Below, in pieces: positions 12,223 through 24,699 of a DNA stretch of 64,000 bases. Each line of letters begins with the position of its first letter. The stretch's first letter is position 1. The stretch is taken from NCBI GenBank assembly GCA_037576215.1, contig JBANDB010000020.1, positions 62,001 to 126,000 of the forward strand. Direction: 5' to 3'. A program made the translations under genes and the position numbers. The notes below the pieces were generated by a model. That model did no database searches. It saw only the letters and a list, made by a program, of their open reading frames with translations, and was not told where the DNA came from. This DNA comes from Armillaria gallica. Taxonomy: Eukaryota > Basidiomycota > Agaricomycetes > Agaricales > Physalacriaceae.

Positions 12223-12474
12223 TTGGCACCATACCTACACCTATTTGCTCACTTTCTACTTTGCTATATCCTCAGGGGCCGTGATAGGGACAAGTTGCCG
12301 ATTTTCTCGCATTGGGCGAAGGAGGGTAGGAAGGCACGTGCTCTATATTATAGGGAGGCGTTACGCGTGTCAGAGGATGAATTGCCAGGAATGCCTAGCG
12401 TAAGGTGGATGCGGGAACGTAGCCGTACGGTATCGAGAATAACTATCCTGATATGGCTGTTGCTCTGTCGCTAG
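12223..12474 (+). pseudogene. Second MYND-like fragment, copy B
   Basis: Counterpart of 3737-3985. KEGRKARALYYREAL and WMRERSRTVSRI resemble the MYND exon at 10793-10978, but the cysteines and the DW..HK motif are gone. Confidence 0.4.
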
Positions 12475-13125
12475 CAGAGGGAGAGGAATAGGATCTCTAT
12501 GTTTTTGCGTAAGATTTCCATTTATTGCATTTCTATACACCAAGCAGTATCCGATATAAGCGCTTCCTGTATTCAGTTTCTACTGCGCTTTCACCTAAAC
12601 CGTAGAGGCCCCACCCTCTGTGGATCCACAAATATTCATGCTCGGCAGACTTGGAGAGCTGGGTAGCAGCGAGAGTATTGACCCACTGCTATCTCTTAGC
12701 AGCGGTATTACTGTGTACATCGTGGACTGTAAAGTCCAAGTCGAGGCTTCGTCAATGGCTCCCTCGGGCCTCATATCAAGTGTTCTTTCCTCTTATAATC
12801 ATGTGATGGTTATGCACTACTTATCTATTAAGATGAAATTAGTACTAACTAGGCGGCTGTGAGAATGCTGTTGATTTCAGGTTCGCATTTTACATTTTCG
12901 CCTTCCGTTCTGGGTACATCTAAGTTGGGAGGCACAGCAGTAATACCTATACATCTGTATCATAAAAGGGCTCTTCTATCAACGAACACTCTTCCACCCT
13001 CCCTGCATTTGTCTTAGCGAATAAGCGCCCATCCTCACTTAGAGCCTTAGCACTATATCTAACCGGTACTCCCACATTTGGCTTCACCATATCACTAGAC
13101 TCAAGATTCGCGAAAATATCGTACC

Positions 13126-14877
13126 ATGGACCACCATAGGGAGGAAATCACTGAATTGTTGACACCATCTGGGTCGAACAATGTTCTATCACCTCCCACT
13201 CAAGAAAAGTCAGAAACAAACCTTTCATCTTCATCTGCCACACTCTCCGACTCACCACTCAATACAACTCAGCGGATACGGCTAAGAGGTACACCAGCAG
13301 TCATCGCCGGACTACTGTTGGGTGCTGCACTGGCTGCCGTAGTACACCATATTTACCTATCTAACCTCCGAGGACATATCGTGTTCGGTCAATTCTGGAT
13401 AAAGAACTCTTCCAATGCGCTGAGTACATTGGTCCAGTGGCTGTGCATGGGGTCAGTTTCCGTATCACTTACGCAACTCGTGAGTATCTTGTATTCAGAC
13501 CTAAAAGTCTTTGATTCACGGACTCAGTAGATTTGGTGGCTACTCCGTCGCCGACCGTTCACCATCCTTCAAATCAACCATTTATTTGGTTTACCTGATC
13601 CTCTTCGAATTCTGCGCCTCGCTTCATCCAGACGACTCAAGAACGCTATTCCTGTCATCACCATTGCAACACTTTTGCAGACATTTGCGCTCGTTTCCAT
13701 ACTTGCTCCTAACTCTCTCGAAGTTGGCTCAGCATCGCCCAGAAACACCACTATCTCCGTACCCACAGCTCTCTTCAATAAACCCATCAATGAAAATAAT
13801 TGCGGTATAGATCCTAATCCAGCCTCGGAAAAGGTTCTCCGCCTTGGATTGCAGTCTGAGACACTTATCGGCTGGAATGCACCTGCAGGGTGTGGGACCG
13901 CGTGCAATTACACAATCCAATACAATGCGCCTGCTCTGCGATGTACAGAACTCGCTATTGATGAAGCCAACACACTGCTACCTGTTATGCGCGGCAACCT
14001 GACGACTGTGTATAATGCTACAATCTACCCCGTTGGGTTTATTGATCTCATATCCATCGCATGGCGTACATATGACACTAATGGGAAATCCACAGTTGCT
14101 GGGGCTCGTTGCACGCTCTATAACACCACCCAGAAATCTGTTGTATCATTCGTAAACAACACCGGAATGATTTCCCCCAGTATCATATCCTATCACAGCC
14201 CGGTCTATACAGACTCCAGCGCAATTCTCGACATATGTCCTGGGCCCGGGGAAAGCAATGCCACCTCCATCTCCTTATACCTCTACGTAGTGATTGGGCG
14301 TTGGCTCCTTGAACAGCTCTATGGAGCCATCTCTCGCTGGCAACCGGAACAAAGCGACGGGATACGCGCCCAGTGGTATTCTTGGGCCAATTTTTCGTTC
14401 AATTTGGCCTCCAATAATCTATTTTCGCTGAACGAAACAGCCGGAACGTTTACTACAAATAGCAAAAATGTCAGCAGCGCCTTGGAGCAGATCCTAGTAA
14501 ATCTCACTGTCGCACTCATAACTTATTGGGGCCAAACAACCATGGTTGATGCATCGGTTGCACAGGATCGACTGGTATGGGTTTATGATATCCAAAGATT
14601 ATGGATTGTATACGCGACTGCGTTGGCAGTAACAGCGGCATGTGGTGCTGTCGGGTTGGCTTGCATACTGAAGAATGGAGAGGATAGCAACTCGACTTTC
14701 TGGGATATTGTCCGGGCGACCAGGAACTCGGAATTGGATACTGTTGTAGAAGGAGAGAAACGTGGGGATGCCGGAAAAGCTACCATGCTACAGTACACTG
14801 TCCAAGAAAGGGATCTGGAGACGAATACTTCGGGTGTCTTCATACTGGCCAGGCCTCGTCGCAAGGGATCGAACTAG
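13126..14877 (+). CDS. Polytopic membrane protein, copy B (566 aa, intact)
   Basis: Exon 1 is 13126-13479 (118 codons), the intron 13480-13530 (GTGAGT..CAGTAG), and exon 2 is 13531-14877. The ATG lies in CCATGGACC, a good context. The first 50 residues are Ser/Thr-rich and disordered. Predicted helices: about 56-79 (GTPAVIAGLLLGAAL), about 97-122 (LVQWLCMGSVSVSL), another just after the intron (PVITIATLLQTFALV), and about 474-498 (ATALAVTAACGAVG). Between the third and last helix is a region of about 300 residues with many N-x-S/T sequons and CGTACNYT, APALRCTEL and NNTGMISPSI motifs, presumably outside the cytosol and disulfide-bonded. The last 68 residues are charged and cytosolic. This is the only copy here with a start, clean splice sites and an open frame throughout. 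Orthologues are usually annotated as hypothetical proteins in mushrooms; a sensing or surface role is only a guess. Confidence 0.8.
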
Positions 14878-14953
14878 ATAGATAAGTAACCATACGAAGC
14901 CTGCGGACATATTCTCATGTAAAATACCATTGCGAAGATACTGTATGGTGCGT

Positions 14954-15882
14954 TCAAATTGTGATAGTGCTGGAACATGTGAACTGGACGATGTGGGAGT
15001 AGATACATGTAGCAAAACCAGATAGCTTCAAGCGCATCCCATGTCGGCAGTCATTCTTCAACTCGCTAATATCCTTCAAGGGGAATGGGATGGAGCCCAT
15101 GGAGCCTAAGGAGTCGAGCACTGGACTCAGAGAAAAACTTGCTTCTTCATTCTCTACGATACACAACGGGGGAGGCAAGGATTTAGTCGGTGTGAGGGGA
15201 CCAATCGGACCTAACGACGTATCACCGTCCTCCGAATCTGTGACGAGGGACGCGTCTGCAAGATCGTCGTCGTCATCATCAAACACATCGTTTACACGAA
15301 AGGATGTATCATTCGTACACTCGATGATGCCAATGGGCTCATCCTCAGAGGCAAGAGAGTCGAAAACATTGAATGATAAGACGTCGACGGAAAACCCAGA
15401 ATGAGAGGGAACCGGGACCATAGCGACGTTATGGAAACGGGCGTTCATAATTTGCCTAGTCTAGTGGTAGTGCAGAGAATTAGCATTGTAGGGAACATTC
15501 AGACCAGGAAAAACTCACGACAAAGGACGTGCAAGCATGTATTGGAACGAACGACACTCGTACCCCAATTCCATCAGAAAGGTCTTCCACAGCACCCGTG
15601 TCCAGGACGCTGTCGACGGTCCAATCGTGAGGGATTTTGTATAATATAACACTGCGCAAGCCGTGCTCGTCAATCCTGAGGAACCTTCTCCTCCCCTTCA
15701 TCTCGGGCGAGTGCAGCAGATCTTGAAAAAACGACTCGACGACCACATGTTTCCAGATCTCGCCTGCAGGATAGTGCAAGGCTTGGACGACTTGGTGATT
15801 TTGAGCTCAAGAGACGGGAAATATTTGTGGACCAGGTAGGAGATGGAGACATTGGGAAAGGCGAGGCTATGAGGCATGGTTC
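14954..15882 (-). CDS. Reverse-strand hypothetical gene, copy B
   Basis: Reads toward lower coordinates. A frame with FFQDLLHSPEMKGRRRFL, RIDEHGLRSVILYKIPHDW and TVDSVLDTGAVEDLSDG runs to about 15480. An apparent intron leads to a second exon beginning MNARFHNVAMVPVPS, which is followed by a strongly acidic segment and a Pro-rich stretch. An ATG at 15875-15877 opens a different frame (MPHSLAFPN), and I could not settle the joint between the two frames. The conserved centre vaguely recalls helical regulatory domains, but I do not assign it. Copy A is at 6684-7420. Confidence 0.4.
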
Positions 15883-16012
15883 ACATTCAAGTGGAAGTGG
15901 ACGGGCTGATCGGCGATCGCAACGAAGGCGATATCGGACCGGTTTCAAAGGTGTTACAGTTCGTGGTCAAGTCTCGTGACGCCGTTGATTCTGTGACTTA
16001 CCACCTGGTGTG

Positions 16013-17740
16013 ACAGTTCCGGCTTGGAATCGTTCCTCCATCACCAAGCTCGACGATGGCAACAACGGTAAGTGGTTTCCGTTAATCTGCTTGTAATCCT
16101 TCATTACTGACTTGCATCCTTTGTAGACTCGATAGCTAGTGACTAGCGTGTCAGTTTTTCGAAATGGTACGTGCCTTTTCTTCTTCCTTCGTGCCTTTCG
16201 CTTGCTCACCAGTTTGACGTGTTAGGTGTTTGCTACATTCACGACTATTGGCCTCAAAGCCTCGTACGATTCAACGTCGCTTTCTGGGATCGACTGGTGA
16301 CCGTAGCAGGATAACTGGAGAGACGCGGGATTTTTGAGATTGCATCAGGCGTCCACCAACAACGATTAGGTATGTTATACCCCAGTTTCTTCTTCTGTGC
16401 TCACCTTATGCAGCTTGCATTTCATCCATCTATACTTCACGATCCTACGGCTTTGGCATGGCAACGCATGGATATCCAGTCGTTTGGGTGTACGGTACGT
16501 TACTGCTTTTGCTGATGGGGCCTGTTGCTGACGACGATGCTAAGTGCCTCAACGTGGATGCTGGTCGTGGCGAGCTGCGACGTTTGGTCATCTGAATCGA
16601 GCATGGAAAGGAACAGTCGAGGTGAGCTTTGCTAAGCTCAGCTCCCTTCAATGATGCTTACATGGGCTCTTAGCTTTCGTTGATGTGCTGCGTGTTTTGT
16701 ACGGTGAGTCCAACTATATCTGGCATCGATGAATGGATACTGACTGCAATGACTATTCTAGATGTATGTCATGGGAACTGGGCGTCAAGAACCGTCGTGA
16801 ACAAGGCTTGTACCGTATTGGGAGGCAATTCCTTTGATTTATGCGCAGAAAGTAACAGTCAAGGTAAGTTATGCTAGGCTTGATTCTATTCCACAGTGCT
16901 AACATAAATCCTTAGCTCTCGTCGATGTGCTATGTAATTCACACAGAATCCGACTATATTTCGCGTCGATGAATGCCCCATGGTATGTGGATCCTTTGCT
17001 GACGTCGCCGTTCCTAACACACGACAGTTGGTCTCGCAATTCGGATGGTGGTTGTAAAGAGAGGGAATGCGTGGTTTAGCTGGAAGCAAGACTTTGGCAC
17101 GGAAAGGGCGAGTCGAGGTGAGTTTTGCTCAGCCTGAATCCATTCAATTTTGCTTACAAGGAGCCTTAGCTTTCGAAGACATGCTATGCGCTTGGTATAG
17201 TGAGTCCAAGTGTCTCATGAGGCGATGAATGCGCCGACGCTGACTATTCCAGAGTTGTCGTACATGAGGCTGGATGCTGAGGTCATAGCCTATCTATAGG
17301 TAACCCCGTTGATAGCGCCTCGCAAGGTTAACGTTCGCAGATATCTAGGCATCGAGTGCCAAAGGAGAGTTACGGATTGAAGGTATGTTTGATGTACTTA
17401 GTTAAGACTCAACGACGGACTGAAGAATTTGTTTAGTCTTGATATCAGACTCATGGTCACGTCGCAGAAGGGAATGTATATTGCTCGCGGAAAGAAACAG
17501 TAGAGGTAAGTCTTTCCAACCTTGAAGCCATTCAATAATACTAACACGGGTGATTAGCTTTTGTTGATGGCTACTACGCGCCGATGCGAACTATTCTAGA
17601 TGTACCGTAGGAAACGAGCGAGTCGAGAGCCGTAAGAGCCATCTTGGACGAGCTTGCAGCATATCGAGAGGTAATACCCATGTCTCGTCTTGCGACGATT
17701 ATGCTGATGATTTCTGTAGCTTGCTAGCCATCTAGTTTGA
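16013..17740 (+). repeat. Array of splice-site-bearing mini-exon modules, copy B
   Basis: Colinear with 7555-9260. The repeated donors fall at 16622, 16864, 17118 and 17506. Two of them changed from GTGAG to GTAAG, which remains a valid donor, while several intron bodies carry indels. This hints that splice signals were kept after duplication, but two copies are too few to be sure. Confidence 0.55.
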
Positions 17741-18286
17741 ATGGAAGTGCATGGAGTGAGGGTACGTACAATGCACTAGTGGCTGAACGATGCAGTGACA
17801 AGCTTGCTTAGAGATTCACGGCCGCGCGGTGGATGAAATTTATTAATAGCATTCGATGTGGTATATTTCATGTAATAAACGAGTGGGGAGTCCTCTTGAT
17901 GCGCGCGGGACACGACTCTCTGCCTCTAAAGAGCTGCTACCTGCCCGTCCCCGAACTGCAAGACTCCCCCAGTGGCGCGGTGGAGGGAACGGAGGGACTC
18001 TATTAATAGTATAGGTGTGGTAGCTTACATGTGATAAACGAGTGGGGGCACGCCTCCCTGCCTGTCTAACGAGCCGCCGCTTGATGCCTGTAGGATGTCT
18101 GCCATCCACGAAGTGCACGGCTGCCTTGCACAGGACCTTCAACTGACATGCGTCTACTGAGGATGGATGTAGACGTACCTCGCGCATGTCCAGCATCTAT
18201 GGAGACCACACCCTACCACCCCGTCGCCGTTCCAATCCAAGCCTACAAGGGATTGCGCATCAAATCCGCGGAAACGACACGTGAAC

Positions 18287-18555
18287 ATGAGTCTTGCTCT
18301 TGAGCAGCGACAGCGGTACGAGAAGTGGTCAACATGGTGGTGGAAGGAACGCGCGTGCTTTCAGGTCCCGCGCTCCTTGCTGACTTCTATGTCGGACCGG
18401 CCAGCCGTGGAAGCCATGCCACCATCGTCACATTACATGACTCGGATGGTCCGGTGTCCCGTAGCATACAGTATTACTATAAGTCACTGGATAGGAGGGG
18501 AATCGATATACAGCACTACTCGACGCCTCCGACGACTATAGACGCCATCTGCTGA
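18287..18555 (+). CDS. Short hypothetical reading frame at end of unit B
   Basis: Counterpart of 9796-10127 with the same two overlapping frames. The frame with YVGPASRGSHATIVTLHDSD stops at 18555, earlier than in copy A. No domain recognised. Confidence 0.3.
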
Positions 18556-18633
18556 TCTGTCTTCAAAATTCACCTGGCTTACCCGTACTTGGCCGTACAT
18601 AGCTCTCACATACGACGCTTGGCTTCTATTGGT

Positions 18634-19189
18634 GACGATTATGCCGTTACTGCAAGATTGCCGTGGAGGATGAGATGCACTGCCTTCTCCGTTGTACCAT
18701 TGCTCCAGGATTGGTTGAGCTGCATGGTCTCCTTCTTGCCGACATCCATGCTGCATGTCCCATGCTCGGTGATGCATGGAATTGCTTAGATGACGAGGAT
18801 CATTTAGCCTGCTTGTTACAGTCGCCAACACTGGACTCTCGATTAGCGCAATATGTACATCATGTATTGGAGATATTCAGGGCTGCGCCTGTGTATGTAC
18901 CTCCTCTATCGCTATGGTACACACCGCTCTAATTGTATGGGTACACATTTGTTTTTGGATGGGGCACGAACTATTGGTTCGAGACTGGTGACTGAGAGCT
19001 TCAATTTTCAATTGATTCCTTCCCCTTCGTCCCTGTAGCTGTATTAAACTCGTGAGATATTCCCAGTTGGCAGCTGGTGGATATCACAGCGGCACGATGT
19101 GGCTATGGTCTGTGACACGTTTCGTGGCGGCACAGAACCCCGGCGTTCCTTATTGGGACCACATACCGGTTTTCTAAACTCTAAACTCC
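18634..19189 (+). mobile_element. 5'-truncated LINE fragment
   Basis: Inserted in copy B only; copy A keeps the empty site. It is flanked by ATTGGT at 18628-18633 and 19190-19195. The reading frame VEDEMHCLLRC and then LAQYVHHVLEIFRAAPVYVP is typical of the C-terminus of basidiomycete non-LTR reverse transcriptase proteins, just after the zinc-binding region. The insert ends in TCTAAACTCTAAACTCC, a short tandem tail rather than poly(A), as seen in several fungal LINEs. The reverse transcriptase itself is missing, so the fragment is dead. Confidence 0.7.
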
Positions 19190-19291
19190 ATTGGTAGCTG
19201 TGCGTCTATAGCCATCGTTTGCGCTATAATGCTTGACGAAAGGCTGACTAAATACACGCAGCTTCATCATCTTCCCCACGGGCCACCTTAC

Positions 19292-20591
19292 CATGGGGAA
19301 CAAAGCAAAAGCAATGATTCGTCCCACCTTGGTGCTCCTCAAGGGCTTGTAAGCTGCAGGAGATATAGCCTCGCTTCCTTATATCAAAGGTATCGCAGCT
19401 TTGGCTATAACTATTCTCGAACTTGTCGATGTATGCATACAGATCTAATTCCGAGTCGATGATATTCATGGATCCTATAGAATGCCTTCACGAATAACAG
19501 GGATATTCAGGAACTCGTCGAGTGTATCGGGAATACCTTGACAGAAGTTAACGATGTCGCCGTTACATATTCAAGGATTGGTAGCGAAGACAAGTCATCT
19601 ATCAAAGATCTCTGTGCAGATTTCCACCGGTAAGTTTCCACCCCATTCCCATATCCTTCCCTTGTAACGTACTAGAGACAGATGTCTTGAAGCCATCATT
19701 TGTGAAGTGCGGGAGATGGAAAGAAATAATGTTAATAGAGGAAGAATTGTGCAGTATCTCATGACCCCCAACATTCACGACGAGATCAACGGATTCGTGC
19801 GGCAGGTCGACAGCCTGCAGAGAAACTTTAACGTACGCTCACAGCTGTCTCATTTTATGAACAGGATGGTTCACGGATTTATTCAGACAAAGAATATTCT
19901 GAGGATTTGCGCGAACAATGACCTGTCTGACAGCTACCTCAGGACACTTGAACACGGTATGAGAGAGCTTCGCGCGGAGCATTCAGACCTGAATCGCATC
20001 TTAACGCTCTTATTGGTGTCGCATAACGAACTCCGTACTCAGGCCTCTAATCAGGGTGGGTTATCGGGGGCTACGAGTCGCATTGCAAGGAGGAATAGAA
20101 GCGAGGTATGTCATTTTCCATGATTTCCGATATACATAAAAACCTTCCCCCAGGGAACTGTTGTAATCCATAGCGCCATTGACCCTCGGTACATGTCATA
20201 TTACCTACTCCTGGCGACCCTCTCTACGACCCTCTTCTGGACCGTGTCGTGTTTGACCAACTTTCTACTGGCACCGTCAAACCTGTACAGCCAAGAAGCG
20301 AAGATACAGCGCTATATTTCGCCTTGCACTCCAATCTCTACTTCAGGACATATTGTTCAACGATGCAAGCATCGTCATGGTCCCCGCAGAAAGGCACTCT
20401 GTGTGAATTTTGTCGCCTCATGCTATCAGTGCTCAATAAACATGCTTGATAGATTGGGATCAATTATTTCGGACAGTCTGACCAGCTTAAATGGTGTATC
20501 AACAATGCGAGGAGCATTCGAGAGTTCTTAATATGTCAGTCTCCTTTGCTCTCATCATGCGTACTTATTGATTATCCATGCCTCACAGATC
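19292..20591 (+). pseudogene. HeLo/MLKL-like helical domain plus start of metacaspase domain
   Basis: From ATG 19292 a frame runs MGNKAKAM... and hits TAA after LLKGL. Past the stop the same frame continues AAGDIASLPYIKGIAAL, typical of the N-terminal helical domain that precedes many mushroom NLR-like and cell-death proteins. A further exon (about 19483-19632) has a good GTAAGT donor and joins at about 19683 to CLEAIICEVREMER and then QVDSLQRNFNVRSQLS, consistent with the rest of a HeLo/MLKL-NTD bundle. After an intron near 20106-20153 the frame drifts. At 20385-20535 RRKALCVNF and, one frame over, CINNARSIREFLI match the first strand and helix of a type I metacaspase. Several frameshifts plus the nonsense codon make it a pseudogene. 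The second half lies beyond the inserted transposons at 32249. Confidence 0.55.
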
Positions 20592-22466
20592 TATGGGCGT
20601 AATAGTATGGGCGTAATACTGTCCGGAAAATAGAGTTCAGTCCTCTGTATTTCAAACACAAGCCGTTTAAATGGATGACTAGTACACAAGTTCCTTCTGT
20701 ACCACGAATTCATACAATCTTGAAATGCACAGTGACTATGTGCACAAGTACAGAGCAGCTGTCTCGAAGATGCGCAAGCAAGCAGTTGAACGGTCAATCT
20801 CGCGCAAGTGGGAGATATTTCAAGTTTCCCAGTCGCGTTTCGGCATTATTCAGTGTAACCATATCGGGCATGCCGGGATTTCGGCAAACTAAGCCGGCCA
20901 CATCACGCAGATCGAGCACAAATCGAGCAACGTTGCTCAAATCCGAGCATTCGCTAAATACCTCGAAAGGTCAGTGCAAGTGTTTATAGGGGATATTCTG
21001 TGAATCTTCTGTAGTGCATTGATCCTTTTTTGTAGCATAGTTAATCAAAAAACAGTTATATTATCCATGGAAGACTTCAAGATATCAAGGCCGTAGATAA
21101 TATTTTACTTTGAAACACGTTCACCACAGCATATTTTAAGCTACGTGAGATTAGTCTGAACCTGAGTGATCTACATAGTCATAGGCAGAAGCTTAAATAG
21201 CCATCAGAATAGATACTGCCTCGCATTAAGGCCTGAACACATGGATGCAACACTAAAATTAGGCATATTCGAGAGGGAATTTCAAAACGGAGACTCGGAG
21301 ACTCGCTTATGCATTATCCTGAACCAGATACTGAGAAATAATGTCTTCAAAAGAAACAGTGTAAGGTCAACTTGTGATTGTTGCCAAGAGAGGATAAAAC
21401 TTGCACTAAAAAGGACAAGTCCCTGACTTGTGATGAAATTTATGGGCAGAGATGTCGCAACTTGAGCATGAATTTGAATCTCGTTGAGTATATTAGAGGA
21501 TAGAATGGTGACTTGTGCCTGAAAAGAAATAACTTGCGCCTGAATGTATGCAATATCACATCTTGTGTGCATGCTCGGTCCCATCTGATTTTCCAGACAG
21601 TATTACACCCATATAATAGCTTCCAATAAATCGGATAGGCACAAGTTGTTGTTTTCCGATCGCAAGTTACTTATTTGGAAGTGTGCAAGTTCGCGTCCCT
21701 CACAAGTTCAATGCTTTTCTATGAAGGTATATGCGTTAGCCTCAGCTGTTGCCACTCCATATATGTGTGGATAGAATCTGGGGAGCGGGTTCGGAGTAGG
21801 ATGATATGGTTCAACGGGCTGACCTTGTTTCAACACTGCACAGCAGTCTTTCCTCCAGTAGTCCGAACTCCTTCCGCTTATTTACCTGCTTTACCTGAGT
21901 TTCCCTGCTTCTTCAATTCCCTTTCACGTGATGCATTCAGATTCATGTCCCATCACTCACCGGTGTTTGTTCCCTGGATTTGAAGCTCCCCAGTAGAAGG
22001 CTATCCTACTAAGACCTTGAATTAGAGGCATGCATGTCTTTTGTGCCGTTATTTATTTCGGAGCTCACATATCTTTCGACACCTTCCAGACAATCAACTC
22101 TGGATTCAAATGCCATTTTGAACTCTGCAGAGTGCGAGCAGACGATAAATCGACTCATTGAGCCCAGTGAGACGCACTGAGAACGAAATCCCGGAGAGTT
22201 CAAGGGTTCGCAATATGGCCAGCTGAACGGTGTAGGTACTGTATTCTTTCCCAGACATTTGGCACTTATACTGTACATATTCAATGATTAGGTACCCGGG
22301 CAGCAGGACGGAGAATCCGGATTTACATATCACTGCCTAGGTCATATTCCCAAACTTGTGTGATAAGCCGGAGGACAAAAATAAACTTGGAGACTAATAA
22401 CCAAACTTGTGTCTGGAAAAAGTCCACATATGCCTATCCGATTTATTGGACGCTATTATGCCCATA
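20592..22466. mobile_element. Non-autonomous TIR element, 6-bp TSD CAGATC (split by another)
   Basis: Left end TATGGGCGTAATAG, continuing after the nested element as CTTCCAATAAATCGGATAG; the right end is the inverse (CTATCCGATTTATTGGACG..ATGCCCATA). Flanked by CAGATC at 20586-20591 and 22467-22472. The interior contains many ACTTGTG/CAAGTT words but no coding frame. It sits in the metacaspase-like pseudogene. Confidence 0.8.
20606..21613. mobile_element. 1-kb TIR element nested in the left end of its relative
   Basis: TIR TATGGGCGTAATACTGTCC with ATTTTCCAGACAGTATTAC at the other end. TSD TAATAG lies at 20600-20605 and 21614-21619, inside the left inverted repeat of the element at 20592-22466. 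A second copy of this subfamily spans 22483-32242. No coding frame; repeated ACTTGTG-type words lie toward the ends. Superfamily not assigned. Confidence 0.8.
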
Positions 22467-23389
22467 CAGATCACTGCAACTATATGGGCGTAATACTGTC
22501 CGGAAAATAGAGTTCAGTCCTCTGTATTTCGAACACAAGCAGTTTAAATGGATGACTTACACAAGTTCCTTCTGTACCACGAATTCATACAACCTTGAAA
22601 TGCACAGTGACTATGTATGCAAGTACAGAGCAGCTGTCTCGAAGATGCGCAAGCAAGCAGTTGAACGGTCAATCTCGTGCAAGTGGGAGATATTTCAAGT
22701 TTCCCAGTCGCGTTTCGGCATTATTCAGTGTAACCATATTGGGCATGCCGGGCTTTCGGCAAACTAAGCCGGCCACATCACGCAGATCGAGCACAAATCG
22801 AGCAACGTTGCTCAAATCTGAGCATTCGCTAAATACCCAAGGGGGCACGCCAAATAAAATTTTGCACATCAGGTCCAAAAATTTATTTCAGGCCGGCAAG
22901 GGCCAACCACCCACCCACGGGACTCGATTATACCTTTATATAGGTCAGATTTATGACATCATATGCCTGTTGTCAGGTGAATTTCCAGCATCTTGCGGCA
23001 CACCTGCCTCGGGTGTAGTTTTTTGGTGATCTCTCAGGATAACCATTTGGAGGACTACTTGTATAGCAGTAATGATACAAATATGTATACAAATGTCATT
23101 TTTTGTGCTCTAAGAGCATCCAAAAGTCCATGTTCTAAAATTTTTTTCAGGCCCTCCGGGGGCAACCAACCACCCTACCGGATGTGCCGGGCCAACATTC
23201 CCGAGCTGGATGTTGTGAGCAGATGGAGCTTGCGGAAGCAGCGCACATAAGGTGCTGACTAAGCAAACAAGAGATCGTTTGAACTCTCTCATACACAGTC
23301 AGCACCATCTGCACCTCAAATCTTTACTACGAAGTCTTCGACTTGTATCTTTCTAATCTCATATCCTTTTGTTGAACTATCGTCAACCA

Positions 23390-24690
23390 ATGTCCCAAAC
23401 TGGTGCTACTGCAAATCCTCAAGGTGGACTGAAACCTGGCACCACTGCAAGTGGGAAGCCGACAAAAAGTCCCAAAGAAATGAACATGGACAAGATGCGA
23501 GCAAAGATGAGCAAAGATGTAACAGATAGGAATGCTAGAAGGGCAAAGAGAAGGAAGGAAATGATGGCTAAAGGCGGGGACCCTAAAGATGTCTCAGAGG
23601 ACTAAAAGGATGAGTTTGACTTTGTTCTTCAGACGGTGGAAAAGGCAGTAGAGGCCAAACTACTAATCTCACCTGCCTCCAAGCCTTCTGCTGGAACTGC
23701 CCCTGCTGGGGCCATGACAAGCACCACCGGCTCGCATACCACCGCTACTGCGACAATGATGGATGCTACTCTCTCCAATCTTTTCTTGGTTGTGACGACA
23801 GCGTCCAACCAAGAGGCATACAATCCCAACGATACTTCATTCCATGAGGATTATAAGGCTCTTTTGATACACCGGATTTCCATTCCCCTTACCATGTTTC
23901 ACTCTGCCTATCTACGTGCTTTGCAGTTCAATGATGACGCTCTACCACGGGTCAAGATAACGTGCATGGCCGCAGATGGAACAAGCAAAAACTTTAGTGT
24001 CCTTGATATCTCCAAGGCTCCCCCCAAAAATGAGTTAACTCGAGCAGATTTCCTGGAATGTTACAACAATCTTCTGGAGTTTGTAACTTCTATTGGCTTT
24101 GGCGAGCAGACACTTCAAGGCCTCAATGAACATTTGCATACCATGCTCTCTGACCCACAATTTGTGAGATGGTTTGAGGCTTACAAAAAATTTGACAAGG
24201 ACTACCGAGCGAAGTTGTTCAAGGATCCCTTCATCCTGGATCCATCTTCTAAAAGCTGGTCTGAAGGAGTGCAAACTGCGAAGGATAATTACTTGCTATT
24301 CCAGCAAGAGGCCTAGACAGGTGGTGAAGGTCGATGGAGACGGGGAAAACCCTTGGGAGGATTTCCAAGCAAACGATTCACACCATATGACATCAATCAG
24401 CGGGATACCATTGGACACACCAATTCCTTTCGTCCCTTATGCCTCAGGTGTGGAGAAATCGGACATCAGGCAGATGCATGCAGCGCCTCTGCCCTGAGCA
24501 AGCACAGCCACTCCTTTCTCGTCAAATGGAGAGATAATTCACTTGTACGAATCTCCGATCAGAAATACGTCTGTATCCGATTCAACCTTACCAGTTGCCG
24601 AGCAGAACCCACATTCCATCATGGAGCCCACATCTGTTCCCTATGCGCAGACACTCACCACAGAGTGATGAAATGCACTCATAACTGAGG
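23390..24690 (+). pseudogene. Gag-like region with zinc knuckle (broken frames)
   Basis: Three successive frames. The first, 23390-23605, is short and Lys/Arg-rich (MSQTGATANPQ). The second, 23636-24316, holds a helical segment with FLECYNNLLEFV and WFEAYKKFDKDYRAKLF. The third, 24353-24688, has the CCHC knuckle CLRCGEIGHQADAC and a second Cys/His cluster with C..FN...C, HGAHICSLC and HHRVMKC. That pairing of a CCHC and an FN..C..AHICSLC cluster is typical of Gag in basidiomycete DIRS-like elements, where it binds nucleic acid. Frame breaks near 23605 and 24316 separate what was probably one or two proteins. Confidence 0.6.
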
Positions 24691-24699
24691 CCCATAAGG

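Larger units (their letters stand above)
10197..19239 (+). repeat. 8.4-kb tandem duplication, copy B
   Basis: Direct tandem copy of 1751-10196. It is longer (9043 bp) mainly because of two later insertions with target-site duplications: 55 bp at 11471-11525 and 556 bp at 18634-19189. Removing both brings it back to about 8.4 kb. Its membrane-protein gene keeps the ATG that copy A has lost. The copy ends at GCTTGACG, about 19239, where single-copy sequence of the metacaspase-like pseudogene begins. Confidence 0.9.
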
